Assembly (NCBI GenBank): GCA_937895985.1
Contig: CALBKL010000088.1
Location: 1 to 16,763, forward strand
Direction: 5' to 3'
Length of the DNA stretch: 16,763 bases
Source: an uncultured Solobacterium sp.
Lineage (GTDB): Bacteria; Bacillota_I; Bacilli_A; Erysipelotrichales; Erysipelotrichaceae
A program made the translations under genes and the position numbers. Positions 15,929 to 16,763 of the stretch are shown piece after piece. Every line of letters starts with the position of its first letter. Positions within the stretch are counted from its first letter, which is position 1. The notes under the pieces are model-generated. The model worked only from the letters and a program-made list of their open reading frames with translations. It was not told the DNA's origin and made no database searches.

Positions 15929-16669
15929 TTATTCCCCTTTCAACTGCATTTGAAGAATCGTAATATCATCTGTTGTTAAATAACGATATTTCTGAATATA
16001 ATTTTCAAATACAGAATCATTTACATCAATACCACTTAATAAAATAGATTTATCTTGTAATACTGTAGACATTCCATCGCTATAAAGATAGATATTATAT
16101 ATGCCTTCTCTAGCAAGACTTCCTTGCTTACCATGCATACATCCCACACCATCCAGAGACCCAATCCAATACCCTTCTGGATGATTTTTATCGTTCAATA
16201 ACATTCTCGTCTCACGATGCAACGCAGCTTTATCTGACACTTCTTTCTGATTTCTATTGTTGATTCTATCAAAAGATTCATCGCGATATATTTTACCATG
16301 CATGTATATCTCACAATCACCTAATCCATACCATTCAATATTCGTATCATTCACTCTAACAATTGTAATTGCAAAAGTAGGTAATTTGTATTTCTCAATC
16401 AAATCATAACCAGAAATTGTATGACGATATTCTGATTCAACATCTTTGCATGCATGATATAACATACTTGCCAATGATTGCGTATCATCAACATGTCTTT
16501 TTAGTGCATCTGATATCTTCTGCATTGTTTTTTGTACATCATTACCACCGAGCAAATCATCACCAAAAAGAGGTGTTGCACCATCAATAACCCACATCGT
16601 GTTTCCTTGCCAACCATAGATATCTTGGTTAACATGCTTTGTGCCTTCCTGTGTAAATACTTTTATCAT
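15929..16669 (-). CDS. PP2C-family (PPM) serine/threonine phosphatase-like protein
   Basis: The 246-residue product is a compact single-domain PPM phosphatase with no membrane segment. Recognisable family motifs, in order, are HVNQD (12-16, in place of the usual NED), VIDGAT with Asp29, LPTFAITIVRV (96-106), YGLGDCEIYM (114-123, GDC where GDS is common), SDG with Asp198, and TTDDITIL with Asp234-Asp235. The metal-binding aspartates are therefore present. Members dephosphorylate proteins, often opposing Hanks-type kinases, but no kinase is in the window. The ATG at 16669 follows GGAG by five bases. It is the first gene of a pair with the HAD hydrolase. Confidence 0.88.
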   Translation of the reverse strand: MIKVFTQEGTKHVNQDIYGWQGNTMWVIDGATPLFGDDLLGGNDVQKTMQKISDALKRHVDDTQSLASMLYHACKDVESEYRHTISGYDLIEKYKLPTFAITIVRVNDTNIEWYGLGDCEIYMHGKIYRDESFDRINNRNQKEVSDKAALHRETRMLLNDKNHPEGYWIGSLDGVGCMHGKQGSLAREGIYNIYLYSDGMSTVLQDKSILLSGIDVNDSVFENYIQKYRYLTTDDITILQMQLKGE

Positions 16670-16695
16670 AGTTTCTCCAATATCAGAACTAGCTC

Positions 16696-16745
16696 ATTTG
16701 TATTTTTGTACTGATATATCTATTATATCCTCTAAAAATACAAAT
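16696..16745. repeat. Perfect 12-bp inverted repeat flanking the -10 element
   Basis: ATTTGTATTTTT at 16696-16707 and its exact reverse complement AAAAATACAAAT at 16734-16745 are separated by 26 bp. The predicted -10 lies in the spacer; one arm falls upstream of it and the other just downstream of the expected start. This fits a two-site operator. AT-richness makes chance possible. Confidence 0.5.
16722..16727 (-). promoter_or_regulatory. -10 element candidate for the phosphatase/HAD unit
   Basis: TATAAT (minus strand, 16727-16722) lies about 53 bases upstream of the phosphatase start and would initiate near 16715. I see no convincing -35 at 16-18 bp spacing, so recognition may need an activator or the call may be chance in AT-rich DNA. 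The element lies between the arms of a perfect 12-bp inverted repeat. Confidence 0.4.
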
Positions 16746-16763
16746 TCATTAACAATTAATTCA

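Noticed and set aside
1..16763. Mobile element, CRISPR array, tRNA or phage/defence island
   Set aside because: No transposase, integrase, regularly spaced repeat, cloverleaf or defence gene is visible; the window is a conserved core cluster with short flanks.

Overview
The window is almost entirely a fused S10-spc-alpha ribosomal protein supercluster on the minus strand, roughly 15011 down to 1181. It holds 28 genes in this order: rpsJ, rplC, rplD, rplW, rplB, rpsS, rplV, rpsC, rplP, rpmC, rpsQ, rplN, rplX, rplE, rpsN, rpsH, rplF, rplR, rpsE, rplO, secY, adk, infA, rpmJ, rpsM, rpsK, rpoA, rplQ. Gene content, strong AGGAGG ribosome binding sites, the four-cysteine S14, the zinc-lid adenylate kinase and the absence of rpsD between rpsK and rpoA point to a low-GC Bacillota. 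Lack of rpmD (L30) and map, the divergent L3 and the AT-rich flanks make an Erysipelotrichia-like gut Firmicute my best guess. That placement is inference, not proven.

Layout from high to low coordinates. At 15250-16669 a PP2C-type phosphatase and a HAD hydrolase form a two-gene unit with its own promoter region and a terminator at 15204-15227. An AT-rich, A-tract-bearing stretch (about 15047-15203) leads into an extended -10 promoter and a leader of about 130 nt in front of rpsJ. The 28 genes follow with gaps mostly of 11-24 nt. Two junctions are one-base TAATG overlaps (rplD/rplW and rplX/rplE). Only two internal gaps reach about 60 nt: rplW-rplB, which can form an H-type pseudoknot, and adk-infA, which holds a very strong hairpin. 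The cluster ends at a clear intrinsic terminator (1181-1213). Beyond it, a new minus-strand gene starts at 1119 and runs off the window edge; it encodes a secreted lipoprotein of unknown function.

The cluster supplies 24 ribosomal proteins, the translocon channel SecY, adenylate kinase, initiation factor IF-1 and the RNA polymerase alpha subunit, so protein synthesis, secretion and transcription capacity are co-expressed. Lysine in the cluster is mostly AAG, whereas the flanking genes use AAA more and are visibly AT-richer, as expected for highly expressed genes next to ordinary ones. I saw no mobile element, CRISPR array, tRNA or rRNA. The less ordinary signals are RNA structures (rpsJ leader with two mutually exclusive hairpins, rplB pseudoknot, adk-infA hairpin), gene losses (rpmD, map), long low-complexity tails on S3 and L3, and the uncharacterised flanking genes.
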